Source: Oceaniglobus trochenteri
Lineage (GTDB): Bacteria > Pseudomonadota > Alphaproteobacteria > Rhodobacterales > Rhodobacteraceae
Assembly: GCF_020529025.1 (NCBI RefSeq)
Contig: NZ_JACNMM010000012.1
Location: 1-64,000, forward strand
Direction: 5' to 3'
Length of the DNA: 64,000 nt
The notes under the pieces were generated by a model, which did no database searches, was not told the DNA's origin, and worked only from the letters and a program-made list of their open reading frames with translations. Shown here in pieces: positions 16,690 through 25,656 of this stretch (positions are counted from its first letter, which is position 1; every line of letters starts with the position of its first letter). The position numbers and the translations under genes are program-made.

Positions 16690-18636
16690 TCATTTCAGGT
16701 CGGGTGCCAGGGCCTCTTGCGCCAGGTCCTTCACGACATCCGCCAGGGCGACGGTGCTGGTCTGCTTTTCGCCAAGGCGGCGCAGGCTGACCGTCTTCTC
16801 CTCGACCTCGCGCGCGCCCACGGCCAGGATGACCGGCACCTTGCCCATGGAGTGTTCGCGCACCTTGTAGTTGATCTTCTCGTTGCGGGTGTCGGCCTCG
16901 GCCCGGACACCGGCGGCGCGCAGCCTGGCCGCGACCTCCTGGGCATAATCGTCCACGTCCGACACGATCGAGGCGACAACCACCTGGCGCGGCGCCAGCC
17001 AGAAGGGCAGCTTGCCGGCCCAGTTTTCGATCAGGATGCCGATGAAGCGTTCGAAACTGCCCAGGCAGGCCCGGTGCAGCATGTAGGGACGGTGCTTTGC
17101 CGAATCCTCGCCGATATAGCTGGCGTTCAGGCGTTCGGGCAGGTTGGGATCAACCTGGAAGGTGCCGCATTGCCAGACCCGGCCGATGGCGTCGGTCAGC
17201 TTGAAATCCAGCTTGGGGCCATAGAAGGCACCTTCGCCTTCGTCCAGCGTATAGGGGTGTCCGGTGGCCTTGATGGCCTTTTCCAGCGCCTGTTCGACGT
17301 GATCCCAGGATTCTTCGGAACCGACCCGCTTTTCGGGCCGGGTGGCGAACATGATCTCGAACTTCTCGAACCCCAGGTCCTTGTAGACGCTGGCCAGGTA
17401 GTCGATGAAGGCCGCGCATTCCGCCTCAATCTGGTCTTCGCGGCAGAAGATATGCCCGTCATCCTGGGTAAAACCGCGCACCCGCATGATCCCGTGCAAC
17501 GCGCCCGAGGGCTCATAGCGGTTGCACGACCCGAATTCGGCCATGCGCAACGGCAGGTCGCGATAGGATTTCAACCCCTGGTTAAAAATCTGGACGTGGC
17601 AGGGGCAGTTCATGGGCTTGAGCGCGTTGATCGTCTTTTCGCGCGCGTGGTCTTCGTCGACCTCGACGATGAACATGTGCTCCTGGTACTTGTCCCAATG
17701 GCCCGAAGCCTCCCACAGCTTGCGGTCCACCACTTGGGGGGTGTTCACCTCGACATAGCCGGCGGCGCGCTGCTTGCGGCGCATGTAGTCCTGCAGGGTG
17801 GTGTAGACGGTCCAGCCGTTGGGATGCCAGAACACCTGGCCCGGCGCTTCCTCCTGCATGTGGAACAGGTCCATCTCGCGGCCCAGCTTGCGGTGATCGC
17901 GCAGCGCGGCCTCTTCCAGCATCGTCAGATGCGCCTTCAGGTCGTTGCGGTTCTTGAAGGCCACGCCATAGATGCGTTGCAGCATCGGGCGGCTGGAATC
18001 ACCCAGCCAATAGGCCCCGGCGACATTCATCAGCTTGAAGGCATCGGCGGGCACCTGGCCGGTGTGCTGCAGGTGCGGACCCCGGCAGAGATCCTGCCAG
18101 TCGCCGTGCCAGTACATGCGCAGGGGTTCGTCGCCCGGAATGCGGTTGATCAGCTCAACCTTGAAAGGTTCGCCTTTCGCCTCGTAGTGGGCGATGGCGC
18201 GGTCGCGGTCCCAGATCTCGGTTTTCACCGGCTCGCGGGCGTTGATGATCTCTTTCATCTTCTTTTCGATCACGGCCAGGTCTTCGGGCGTGAAGGGTTC
18301 GGCGCGGTCGAAATCGTAGAACCATCCCTGGTCGCGCACGGGGCCGATGGTGACCTTGACGTCGGGCCAGATCTCCTGAACCGCGCGGGCCATGATATGG
18401 GCCAGGTCGTGGCGGATGAGTTCCAGCGCGGGGTCGTCGTCGGCCATGGTGTTGATGGCGATGGCGGCGTCGCGTTCGATGGGCCAGGCCAGATCCCAAT
18501 GGGCGCCGTCAAGGCTGGCCGATATCGCCTTCTTGCCCAGCGAGGTCGAGATTGACGCGGCCACTTCGGCGGCGGTGATGCCGGCATCGAATTGACGCGC
18601 GTTGCCATCGGGGAATGTAAGGGAAATCTGGGTCAT
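16690..18636 (-). CDS. thrS: threonyl-tRNA synthetase
   Basis: 648 residues, normal full length. It has an N-terminal TGS domain (1-62), the editing domain with [11 protein letters not shown] (His75 region) and an SxAH-type CRGPHL block, and the class II catalytic core ([18 protein letters not shown] motif, [10 protein letters not shown] with the zinc Cys, the motif 2 loop [22 protein letters not shown], and motif 3 ending in [18 protein letters not shown]). A C-terminal anticodon-binding domain completes it. It charges tRNA-Thr in the cytoplasm. Single gene facing the terminator to its left; its own promoter region faces the hydrolase gene. Confidence 0.97.
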   Translation of the reverse strand: MTQISLTFPDGNARQFDAGITAAEVAASISTSLGKKAISASLDGAHWDLAWPIERDAAIAINTMADDDPALELIRHDLAHIMARAVQEIWPDVKVTIGPVRDQGWFYDFDRAEPFTPEDLAVIEKKMKEIINAREPVKTEIWDRDRAIAHYEAKGEPFKVELINRIPGDEPLRMYWHGDWQDLCRGPHLQHTGQVPADAFKLMNVAGAYWLGDSSRPMLQRIYGVAFKNRNDLKAHLTMLEEAALRDHRKLGREMDLFHMQEEAPGQVFWHPNGWTVYTTLQDYMRRKQRAAGYVEVNTPQVVDRKLWEASGHWDKYQEHMFIVEVDEDHAREKTINALKPMNCPCHVQIFNQGLKSYRDLPLRMAEFGSCNRYEPSGALHGIMRVRGFTQDDGHIFCREDQIEAECAAFIDYLASVYKDLGFEKFEIMFATRPEKRVGSEESWDHVEQALEKAIKATGHPYTLDEGEGAFYGPKLDFKLTDAIGRVWQCGTFQVDPNLPERLNASYIGEDSAKHRPYMLHRACLGSFERFIGILIENWAGKLPFWLAPRQVVVASIVSDVDDYAQEVAARLRAAGVRAEADTRNEKINYKVREHSMGKVPVILAVGAREVEEKTVSLRRLGEKQTSTVALADVVKDLAQEALAPDLK

Positions 18637-18810
18637 GGCCCATGCTCCTCGTCGGTTTGGCGCCTACCAAGCGCCCGGTTGCGGGTATGTGGTTGTGCGC
18701 CTGAAATGGCGTTCGGTGCAGATGGTGTCAACCCGCTATCCCGCGCCGCCGAAGCACCGTTGCATCCCTTCGTCAGTGCGATAGGTTTGCCGCAACATCA
18801 GGAGGGCGCG

Positions 18811-19551
18811 ATGGCAGCAGAACTTGAAACCCCGCAGGGCCGCAGGATCGCCCACCATGTTCTGCCGGGCAAGGGGCCGGGCGTGGTGTTTCTGGGCGGT
18901 TTCAAATCCGACATGGGCGGCACCAAGGCGGTGTACCTGGAGGCCTGGGCAAGGGCGCGGGGGCGGGCCTTTCTGCGGTTCGATTATTCCGGCCACGGCG
19001 AATCGTCGGGCGCCTTCGAAGAGGGCAGCATCGGCGACTGGGCCGAGGATGCCATGGCGGCCATCGGCGCGCTGACAAGTGGCCCGCAGGTTCTGGTGGG
19101 GTCGTCCATGGGCGGCTGGATTTCCTGCCTGGTGGCGCGGGCCATGCCCGAAAAGGTGGCGGGCTTCGTCGGCATCGCCGCCGCGCCAGATTTCACCGAA
19201 GACAGCATGTGGGCGGGGTTCGACGACAGCCAGCGCGCGGCACTGACGGGGCAGGGGCGGGTCGAACTGCCCTCGGCCTATGCAGACAGCCCCTATGTCA
19301 TCACCCGGCGGCTGATCGAGGACGGGCGCGAAAACCTTGTGCTGCGCCAGCCCCTGAAGATCGACGCGCCGGTGCGCCTGTTGCAGGGCACGGCGGACGA
19401 GGACGTCGAGACGTCGGTGGCGCTGCGCCTTCTGGATCATATCGAGGGGCCGGATGTGCGTCTGACGCTGGTGCAGGGGGCCGATCACCGGTTTTCGACA
19501 CCCGCCTGCCTGGCGATGATCGAAACCGCGATAGACGAGGTGACAGGATGA
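18811..19551 (+). CDS. alpha/beta hydrolase (ABHD10-like)
   Basis: 246 residues from the ATG at 18811, with AGGAGG 6 bases upstream (a longer frame opens at 18592 but overlaps thrS). The nucleophile elbow VGSSMGGWISC carries the Ser, the acid is in GTADEDVE and the His is in GADHRFS. The FLGGFKSDMGGTKA oxyanion strand and FDYSGHGESSG fit the ABHD10/short-chain thioesterase-like subgroup. Substrate unknown. It overlaps the next gene by 4 bases (ATGA), so the two are co-translated. Confidence 0.85.
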   Translation: MAAELETPQGRRIAHHVLPGKGPGVVFLGGFKSDMGGTKAVYLEAWARARGRAFLRFDYSGHGESSGAFEEGSIGDWAEDAMAAIGALTSGPQVLVGSSMGGWISCLVARAMPEKVAGFVGIAAAPDFTEDSMWAGFDDSQRAALTGQGRVELPSAYADSPYVITRRLIEDGRENLVLRQPLKIDAPVRLLQGTADEDVETSVALRLLDHIEGPDVRLTLVQGADHRFSTPACLAMIETAIDEVTG

Positions 19552-19994
19552 GCGGCGGAGCCATGGAACAGCGGATCAGCCTGATCACCCTTGGCGTGCG
19601 CGACATGGAGGCGCAGGCCGCCTTTTTTGACGCCATGGGCTGGCAGCGGGTGAAAACCGAGGATGGCGTGATTGCCTATGACCTTCCGGGCCAGACGCTT
19701 TGTCTTTATCCGGCGGCAGACCTGGCGCGCGATATCGGCGTCGAGGCCGGGGCGCCCGGCGGGTTTTCCGGCATCACGCTGGGCTATAACGTGCGCGACA
19801 AATCCGAGGTGGCGGCGGTTCTGGCGCGGGTCGAACCGGCGGGCGGGCGCGTTTTGAAACCGGCGGGCGATGTGTTCTGGGGCGGGCATCACGGCTATTT
19901 CGCCGACCCCGAGGGCCATGTCTGGGAAGTGGCCCACAACCCCTTTTCGCCGCTGGGCCGGGATGGCGCCTTTCAATGGAACGGCGCGTCCTGA
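19548..19994 (+). CDS. VOC-family (glyoxalase-like) protein
   Basis: 148 residues starting at the ATGA overlap with the hydrolase gene. It holds the two beta-alpha-beta-beta-beta modules of the vicinal oxygen chelate fold, with ITLGVRDMEAQAAFFDAMGW and FWGGHHGYFADPEGHVWEVAHNP. The His and Glu of the last segment are metal-ligand candidates. It is probably a small dioxygenase, lyase or binding protein. The coupled hydrolase suggests a shared small-molecule substrate, which I cannot name. Confidence 0.85.
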   Translation: MSGGAMEQRISLITLGVRDMEAQAAFFDAMGWQRVKTEDGVIAYDLPGQTLCLYPAADLARDIGVEAGAPGGFSGITLGYNVRDKSEVAAVLARVEPAGGRVLKPAGDVFWGGHHGYFADPEGHVWEVAHNPFSPLGRDGAFQWNGAS

Positions 19995-20105
19995 CGGCCA
20001 GGGGCGAAACTTTGCCATACGACTCTTGATTGGTTGCAGCCGGATTTGGCCGGGCCTAGGGTGCAGTCGAATTCGGACCCTCGAACAAGGCAGGAGGCAG
20101 GCAGC

Positions 20106-20831
20106 GTGAGTGACCCGGTGGTTCTGTTGCCCAGCTTCATGGCCGATGCCCGCATCTGGGGCGCCCAGATCGAAGCCCTGTCATCCACACATGCGGTTCA
20201 CCTGGCCCACCTGGGTATCGGCCCCACAATCGAGGACATGGCAGGCGATGCCCTTGCCCATGCGCCCGAGACATTCGCCCTGGTCGGTCACGGGCTGGGC
20301 GGGATGGTGGCGGTGGAAATGCTGCGCCGGGCGCCCGAACGGGTGACGCGGATCGCGCTGATGTGCACCAACTGCCTGTCGGAAACGCCCCCCGCCGCCG
20401 CCGAACGCGAATTGCGCATCGCCCGCGCCAAGGCCGGCCGCCTGGCCGAGGCCATGGCCGAAGAAATACCCGATGGCTGTTTCGCGCCGGGCGAATACCA
20501 CGACATGGTGGTGCAGTTCGCCCGCGACATGGCGATGGAGCAGGGGGCCGAGGTCTATCTGCGCCAGGCCGCAGCGCTTCAGCGCCGCCCCGATCAGCAG
20601 CGCACCCTGCGCCAGGTGCGGGTGCCGGCCATGGTGATGTGCGGCGAACACGACAGCCTCTATCTGCCGCGCCGCCACGAGTTCATGTCGGGGCTGATTC
20701 CCCGGGCGCAACTGGTGACGGTGCCCGACGCGGGGCACCTGCCCATGGTCGAACGCCCCCGCGCGGTGAACGAGGCGCTGGCGCGCTGGTTGCAGGACGC
20801 CCCGCAGGCGCTGATCCTGAACAAGATCTGA
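20106..20831 (+). CDS. alpha/beta hydrolase fold protein lacking the nucleophile Ser
   Basis: 241 residues from a GTG (AGGAGG about 11 bases upstream). The fold is clear: VVLLPSFMADARIWGAQ, LVGHGLGGMVAVEML, MVMCGEHDSLYLPRR and VPDAGHLPMVERP. The acid (Asp in GEHDS) and the His (in AGHLP) are kept. The nucleophile elbow, normally GHSLGG, reads GHGLGG, with a GGG codon for residue 63. Without the Ser it may be a non-hydrolytic relative or use another mechanism. It stands alone, 111 bases after the VOC gene. Confidence 0.85.
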   Translation: MSDPVVLLPSFMADARIWGAQIEALSSTHAVHLAHLGIGPTIEDMAGDALAHAPETFALVGHGLGGMVAVEMLRRAPERVTRIALMCTNCLSETPPAAAERELRIARAKAGRLAEAMAEEIPDGCFAPGEYHDMVVQFARDMAMEQGAEVYLRQAAALQRRPDQQRTLRQVRVPAMVMCGEHDSLYLPRRHEFMSGLIPRAQLVTVPDAGHLPMVERPRAVNEALARWLQDAPQALILNKI

Positions 20832-20872
20832 AGATATCGCGCCCCGGCGCCACGGCCGGGGGCAGCGGCGGC

Positions 20873-22138
20873 CTATTCCGCCGCGGTGACCGTGCGCTTG
20901 GATGCTTTGGGGGTATTGGCATCGATGAAATCCAGCACGAGGGGGCGGATATTGTTCCGCCAGCTTCTGCCCGCGAAGATGCCGTAATGCCCCGCACCCG
21001 GTTCAAGATGCGCGGCCTTTTTCGAATCGGGAAGGCCGGTCAGCAGGTCAAGCGCGGCCAGACACTGACCGGGGGCGGAAATATCGTCGTTCTCGCCCTC
21101 GACGATCTTGACCGCCACATCGGTGATCTTGCCGATGTCCACCTTGTGCCCATCGACGGTGAAATCGTTGCGGGCCACGTCGCGGTTCTTGAAGATCCGC
21201 TCGACCGTCGAAAGATAGAATTCGGCCGTCATGTCCATGACCGCCAGGTATTCATCGTAAAAGCGGTTGTGCTTGTCGTGGTCACCGTCGATGCCCTTGG
21301 CCACCCTCAGGATCTGGTCCTGGAAGGCCTTGGCGTGGGTTTCGAGATTCATCGACACGAAGGACGACAGTTGCAGCAGCCCCGGATAAACCATCCGGCC
21401 GGCCCCGGCATATTTGAAGCCGACACGCTGCACCGCCGTTTCCTGAAGCTGGCCCATGGTCACCCGGCGGCCGAAATCGGTAACTTCCGTGTCGGCGGCG
21501 TCCGGGTCGATGGGGCCACCGATCAGGGTCAGCGACCGCGGCTGTGCCTCGGGGGTCTGTTCGGCCAGAAGGGCGGTGGCGGCAAGGGCAAGGGGTGCCG
21601 GCTGACACACCGCGATGACATGGGTATCGGGGCCAAGATGGCGCATGAATTCAGCAAGGTAGAGCGTGTAATCCTCGACATCGAACTTGCCCGCCGACAC
21701 CGGGATGTCGCGTGCGTTGTGCCAGTCGGTGATCCAGACATCGGCATCGGGCAGAAGCGAAACGACGGTCGAACGCAGAAGCGTGGCATAGTGCCCCGAC
21801 ATCGGCGCCACCAGAAGGATGCGCCGGGTGCGCGCATTGCGTCCGCCCACGTTGAAACGGATCAGATCGCCGAAGGGTTTCCTCACCTCGGGAACGGTGC
21901 TGACGACGTGGTCGCGCCCGTCATGGCAGACCACGCTTTCGATGCCCCAGTCGGGTTTCGTCACCATGCGCGCAAAGCTGCGTTCGGTCACTTCGCCCCA
22001 GGCGGCCATGATCTGGAACATCGGGTTGGGAAACAGCCCCGTGGCAGGGTACGATCCGATGGCGGCCGCCGTTGCGCCCAGCCACTGGTTGGTGTTGCGC
22101 ATGGTTTCCATCATGTCATAGGTCGCCATATACCGCAT
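20873..22138 (-). CDS. phaZ: intracellular polyhydroxyalkanoate depolymerase
   Basis: 421 residues from the ATG at 22138, chosen for the AAGGAG site 6 bases upstream. This is the PhaZ1-type intracellular depolymerase, which hydrolyses stored PHB in granules. It uses a Cys in the lipase-like box (AVCQPAP, Cys178) as nucleophile. Other family blocks are VWITDWHNARDIPV, GGPIDPDAA, VEGENDDISAPGQ (acid) and LEPGAGHYGIFAGR (His). It is divergent from phaC and shares a 123-base promoter region that holds a PhaR-type palindrome. Confidence 0.93.
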   Translation of the reverse strand: MRYMATYDMMETMRNTNQWLGATAAAIGSYPATGLFPNPMFQIMAAWGEVTERSFARMVTKPDWGIESVVCHDGRDHVVSTVPEVRKPFGDLIRFNVGGRNARTRRILLVAPMSGHYATLLRSTVVSLLPDADVWITDWHNARDIPVSAGKFDVEDYTLYLAEFMRHLGPDTHVIAVCQPAPLALAATALLAEQTPEAQPRSLTLIGGPIDPDAADTEVTDFGRRVTMGQLQETAVQRVGFKYAGAGRMVYPGLLQLSSFVSMNLETHAKAFQDQILRVAKGIDGDHDKHNRFYDEYLAVMDMTAEFYLSTVERIFKNRDVARNDFTVDGHKVDIGKITDVAVKIVEGENDDISAPGQCLAALDLLTGLPDSKKAAHLEPGAGHYGIFAGRSWRNNIRPLVLDFIDANTPKASKRTVTAAE

Positions 22139-22225
22139 GTTGCTCCTTACCCCGGGGAAAACCCGGACAGACTCACGCTTTGATCCCAGCTTGCACAATT
22201 GCTATGGTGGGGGCGCGGTTCATTA

Positions 22226-22240
22226 TGCTGCCGTGCAGCA
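22226..22240. promoter_or_regulatory. PhaR operator candidate in the phaZ-phaC promoter
   Basis: A 15-base near-perfect palindrome TGCTGCCGTGCAGCA (core CTGC-N3-GCAG), the form known for PhaR repressors of Paracoccus and Rhodobacter. It lies 22 bases before the phaC start, in the divergent phaZ-phaC region. A TTGCAC (22193 area) with a fair spacing is a possible phaC -35. Repression is released when PhaR binds PHB granules. Confidence 0.75.
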
Positions 22241-22261
22241 AACTAGGGTGGAAAAGTTAAT

Positions 22262-24067
22262 ATGACAACTCATGATTCCGCGAAGGGCGGCCCGGACGGT
22301 GCGGGTTCGGCCCTGCTCGAGGCCAACCTTGCCAAGGTCGAAGAGCTGTCTGCGCGCCTGGTGGCCGCCTTGTCGAACAAGCGCCAGGTCCCCGGCAGCC
22401 TGCAAGGCCCGGGGCAGGATCTGTTCCAGAAAGCCGCCGCCGCCTACGTCGCCGAGATGATGGCCAACCCCAGCAAGATGATGGAACAACAGGTTGGTTT
22501 CTGGGCAAAATCCATGAAGCATTATCTTGAGGCGCAACAGACTCTGGCCAGCGGAAAGCTGGCCCCGCCGCCCGACACCGGCCCCAGCGACAAGCGCTTT
22601 TCCAACCCCATGTGGGATACGCACCCCTATTTCAATTACCTCAAGCAGCAATACCTCCTCTCGTCCGAGGCAGTGCGTGATGCCGTCACGTCACTTGACG
22701 GGCTGGACCCGGCCGACCGCAAGCGTGTCACCTATTTCACGCAGCAGATCGTCGACATGTTCAGCCCCACCAACTTTCTGGGCACCAACCCCGAGGCCCT
22801 GGCCCGCGCCGTCGAAACCGAAGGGCAATCGCTGGTGGACGGGCTCGAAAACCTCGTGCGCGACATCGAAGCGTCGGACGGTGAACTGTTGGTCAGCCTG
22901 GCCGACAAGGAGGCCTTCAAGGTGGGCGAGAATATCGGCACCTCGGAAGGGTCGGTTGTTTTCCGAAACGAGATGTTCGAGCTGATCCAATATGCCCCCA
23001 AGACCGAGAAGGTGCGCAAGACGCCGCTTCTGATCTTCCCGCCCTGGATCAACAAGTTCTACATCCTCGACCTCAAGCCGAAGAACAGCCTGGTCAACTG
23101 GATCGTCGAGCAGGGCTATACCCTGTTCGTGGTCAGCTGGGTGAACCCCGATGCCTCATTCGCCGATACCGGGCTGGGCGACTACATCGAAAAGGGTTAT
23201 CTGACCGCAATCGAAGAGGCCAAGGCGATCACCGGACAGGACCAGGTGAACGTTGTCGGCTATTGCATCGGTGGCACCACCCTTTCGCTGACCCTGGCCC
23301 TGCTGGAAAAGCGCGGCGACACCTCGGTCAAGGCGGCGACCTTCTTTACCACGCTCACCGATTTCTCGGACCAGGGCGAGGTGGGGGTCTTCCTGAACGA
23401 CGATTTCGTCGATGGCCTGGAACAGGAGGTCTCGAAGACCGGCGTGCTGGAATCCTTCTACATGTCGCGCACCTTCAGCTACCTGCGCTCCAACGACCTG
23501 ATCTATAAGCCCGCCATCCGCAGCTACATGATGGGCGAGGCGCCGCCAGCCTTCGACCTGCTGTTCTGGAACGGCGACGGCACCAATCTGCCCGCGACCA
23601 TGGCCATGGAATACCTGCGCGGGCTGTGCCAGGAAAACCGCTTTGCCGATGGCGGCTTCCCGGTGCTTGGCGAAACCGTGAACATCACCGACGTGAAGGT
23701 GCCGCTTTGCGCCATCGCTTGCGAAACCGATCACATCGCCGCCTGGCGCAGCAGCTATGACGGCGTCCGCCAGATGGGCAGCCGGTCGAAAACCTTCATC
23801 CTGTCGGAATCAGGCCATATCGCGGGCATCGTCAATCCGCCCAGCAAGAAGAAATATGGCCACTACACCAACACCGCCTGGCCCCAAGAGGCAGCCGCCT
23901 GGCAAGAGGGCGCGGATTTCACCGAAGGGTCGTGGTGGCCAACCTGGGAAGCTTGGTTGCGCAAGCGGTCGGGAACGCTGGTCAAGGCGCGAAAACCCGG
24001 CGAAGGGGGGCGCGACATTTTGGCACCCGCACCGGGCACATATGTGACGGCGGTGCCAAAGGTCTGA
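22262..24067 (+). CDS. phaC: class I polyhydroxyalkanoate synthase
   Basis: 601 residues. It polymerises 3-hydroxyacyl-CoA (mainly 3-hydroxybutyryl-CoA) into PHA granules. The catalytic triad is visible: Cys335 in VVGYCIGGTT, Asp490 in CETDHIA and His519 in SESGHIAG. The N-terminal 100 residues are the variable granule/dimer region, followed by FSNPMWDTHPYFNYLKQQYL. The NPPSKKKYGHYTN and WWPTW blocks are typical of the class. Standing alone, without phaE, fits class I. The phasin and regulator genes follow. Confidence 0.96.
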   Translation: MTTHDSAKGGPDGAGSALLEANLAKVEELSARLVAALSNKRQVPGSLQGPGQDLFQKAAAAYVAEMMANPSKMMEQQVGFWAKSMKHYLEAQQTLASGKLAPPPDTGPSDKRFSNPMWDTHPYFNYLKQQYLLSSEAVRDAVTSLDGLDPADRKRVTYFTQQIVDMFSPTNFLGTNPEALARAVETEGQSLVDGLENLVRDIEASDGELLVSLADKEAFKVGENIGTSEGSVVFRNEMFELIQYAPKTEKVRKTPLLIFPPWINKFYILDLKPKNSLVNWIVEQGYTLFVVSWVNPDASFADTGLGDYIEKGYLTAIEEAKAITGQDQVNVVGYCIGGTTLSLTLALLEKRGDTSVKAATFFTTLTDFSDQGEVGVFLNDDFVDGLEQEVSKTGVLESFYMSRTFSYLRSNDLIYKPAIRSYMMGEAPPAFDLLFWNGDGTNLPATMAMEYLRGLCQENRFADGGFPVLGETVNITDVKVPLCAIACETDHIAAWRSSYDGVRQMGSRSKTFILSESGHIAGIVNPPSKKKYGHYTNTAWPQEAAAWQEGADFTEGSWWPTWEAWLRKRSGTLVKARKPGEGGRDILAPAPGTYVTAVPKV

Positions 24068-24089
24068 TTTTCAATCGCTATAGAAAATA

Positions 24090-24102
24090 TGCTGCGATGC
24101 AG
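24090..24102. promoter_or_regulatory. PhaR operator candidate 1 upstream of phaP
   Basis: TGCTGCGATGCAG, with the exact CTGC-N3-GCAG core, 83 bases before the phaP start and inside the short phaC-phaP gap. Confidence 0.7.
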
Positions 24103-24115
24103 AAAAAACTTGAAA

Positions 24116-24130
24116 TGCCGCAGTGCAGCA
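24116..24130. promoter_or_regulatory. PhaR operator candidate 2 upstream of phaP
   Basis: TGCCGCAGTGCAGCA, 13 of 15 bases identical to the palindrome before phaC. With the first site it gives a tandem operator about 55-95 bases before phaP, the arrangement expected for a strongly repressed phasin gene. Confidence 0.65.
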
Positions 24131-24185
24131 TTCATATTGGTTTCAGAAATTCAACGCGGACCTTCCGCAGGATCGGAGAACTGAT

Positions 24186-24632
24186 ATGGCTACGAAAGCA
24201 CAAGACTACACCAAGACCATGCAAGACATGATGGGTGCCTTCCCCGTCGACATGACCGCCTTTCAGGACGGTTTCAAAACCTACGCCGCCTTCGGCGAGA
24301 AGATGAGCAAGGTCGCCCTGGAAGCCGCCGAGAAATCGACCGAGATCTCGACCGCCTGGACCAAGGGCACCATCGCCAAGATGGGCGACGTGACCAAGTC
24401 GAAGTCCGAGGCCGCCGACTACCAGAAATCGGTCAGCGATTTCGCTTCGGCCCAGGCTGAAATGACCAGCGAATCCATGGCCGCCTTCGCCGAAGTGGCC
24501 AAGAAGGTTCAGATGGAAACCGTCGAGATCATGCTGGCCGCCGGCAAGACCGCCAGCGAAGACATGACCGCCGCCGCCAAGAAGGCCGGCGAGGACATGA
24601 CCGCTGCCGCCAAGAAGGCGACCGCGAAGTAA
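24186..24632 (+). CDS. phaP: phasin, PHA granule-associated protein
   Basis: 148 residues from the ATG at 24186 (GGAG site upstream). An amphipathic helical protein with no cysteine. The middle has heptad-like runs, and the C-terminus is a low-complexity Lys/Ala repeat in which MTAAAKKAGED is followed by a near copy. Phasins coat PHA granules and limit their size. It lies between phaC and phaR behind two PhaR-type sites and ends at a terminator. Confidence 0.9.
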   Translation: MATKAQDYTKTMQDMMGAFPVDMTAFQDGFKTYAAFGEKMSKVALEAAEKSTEISTAWTKGTIAKMGDVTKSKSEAADYQKSVSDFASAQAEMTSESMAAFAEVAKKVQMETVEIMLAAGKTASEDMTAAAKKAGEDMTAAAKKATAK

Positions 24633-24677
24633 GGAATGCGATCATCGCCGGCGCTCCTCCCTGCCGGCGATTGTCCT

Positions 24678-24707
24678 GGGCGCGCCTCGTGCGCGCCCTT
24701 TCTTTTT
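24678..24707 (+). terminator. rho-independent terminator after phaP
   Basis: An 8-bp GC stem GGGCGCGC, loop CTCGT, arm GCGCGCCC, then a T-rich run (TTTCTTTTT). It closes the phaP transcript; a separate start for phaR follows. Confidence 0.85.
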
Positions 24708-24708
24708 G

Positions 24709-24740
24709 TGCTGCACTGCCATAGATTGGCGCTGCACCGC
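24709..24740. promoter_or_regulatory. weaker PhaR-type sites upstream of phaR
   Basis: Two GCTGCA-centred motifs: TGCTGCACTGCC at 24709-24720 and GCGCTGCACCGC at about 24729-24740. They resemble degenerate half-sites of the phaC/phaP palindromes and sit just before the phaR ribosome site, so they may serve autoregulation. Below certainty. Confidence 0.45.
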
Positions 24741-24757
24741 AAAACCAGGAGGCTCAA

Positions 24758-25297
24758 ATGGCCGAAACCGCCGCTCCGCTTTTGATCAAGCGTTACGCCA
24801 GCCGCCGCCTCTACAACACCGAAACCAGCGATTATGTCACGCTTGAAGACATCGCAGGTTTCATCCGCGCCGGGCGCGAGGTGCAGATCGTCGATCTGAA
24901 ATCCGGCGACGACCTGACCCGCCAGTACCTGCTGCAAATCGTGGCCGAACATGAATCCAAGGGCGAATCCGTGCTGCCCCTGGGCGTTCTGACCGATCTC
25001 GTGCGCAGCTATACCACCCAGGCGCAATCGGTGGTGCCGCAGTTCCTGGCGATGAGCTTTGACATGCTGCGCGACGGCCAGTCCAAGGCGATGGAGAGCT
25101 TCACCAACCCGATGGCGGCCATGCCGGGATACGAGGCGATGCGCGCCCAGCAGCAGGCCTTCCTCAAGGCGATGACCGGAGGAATGATTCCCACCCCCGG
25201 CACCCCGGCCGAGGACAGCGAAAGCAAGGATGAACTCAACGACATCCGCGCCCAACTGGCCGATCTTCAGGCCAAGCTGGGCAAGCTCGAGAAATAG
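24758..25297 (+). CDS. phaR: PHA synthesis repressor
   Basis: 179 residues. The N-terminal PHB/PHA accumulation-regulator domain (KRYASRRLYNTETSDYVTLEDIAGFI) and the GDDLTRQYLLQIVAEHES block are exact family hallmarks. The C-terminus has a helical, coiled-coil-like tail (DELNDIRAQLADLQAKLGKLEK). PhaR represses phaP and related genes when granules are absent and leaves DNA for granules when they form. It is in its usual place after phaP, behind weaker candidate operators. Confidence 0.95.
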   Translation: MAETAAPLLIKRYASRRLYNTETSDYVTLEDIAGFIRAGREVQIVDLKSGDDLTRQYLLQIVAEHESKGESVLPLGVLTDLVRSYTTQAQSVVPQFLAMSFDMLRDGQSKAMESFTNPMAAMPGYEAMRAQQQAFLKAMTGGMIPTPGTPAEDSESKDELNDIRAQLADLQAKLGKLEK

Positions 25298-25328
25298 GGC
25301 AAAGACCCCCAGTGCATCACGCGACCGC

Positions 25329-25568
25329 TCACGCCGGCGAACAGGCCGCGCGCAGCGCGTCGCGTTCTTCTTCTTCGCTGCCGGAAAACCGGTCGCGCCT
25401 GGCGCGACGGTACCAATAGTCGGCATTGTCGGGGTCGCCCTCGACCCGGTGCAGATGGGCGTGCAGCCAATGGGCAAGGGGGGCATCGCCCGCCTGGGCC
25501 ACTTCGTGCGCCCCTTCCCAGTCGCCATTCTCCAGCTTGTCTAGCGCCGCGCTGATGTCCTTGCTCAT
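25329..25568 (-). CDS. hypothetical small protein
   Basis: 79 residues from the ATG at 25568 (GAGGACG upstream), converging on phaR. The sequence has aromatic/acidic blocks (ALDKLENGDWEGAHEVAQ, HWLHAHLHRVEGDPDNADYWYRRA) that look like a TPR or Sel1-like helical repeat. I recall similar short proteins in Rhodobacterales, all of unknown function. Confidence 0.7.
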   Translation of the reverse strand: MSKDISAALDKLENGDWEGAHEVAQAGDAPLAHWLHAHLHRVEGDPDNADYWYRRARRDRFSGSEEEERDALRAACSPA

Positions 25569-25656
25569 CTCGTCCTCATCTTTGGTCCTGAAATATCCCG
25601 GGGGTGAATTGCCCGGAACGGGCAAGAGGGGGCTGGCCCCCTCCCGCCGCGCTTCG

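Noticed and set aside
16717-18555. 612-codon plus-strand frame opposite thrS
   Set aside because: Antisense shadow of a complete thrS; no ribosome site and no domain character.
20363-22183. 606-codon plus-strand frame over the alpha/beta hydrolase and phaZ
   Set aside because: It spans parts of two real genes in the wrong frame; the opposite-strand phaZ is certain.
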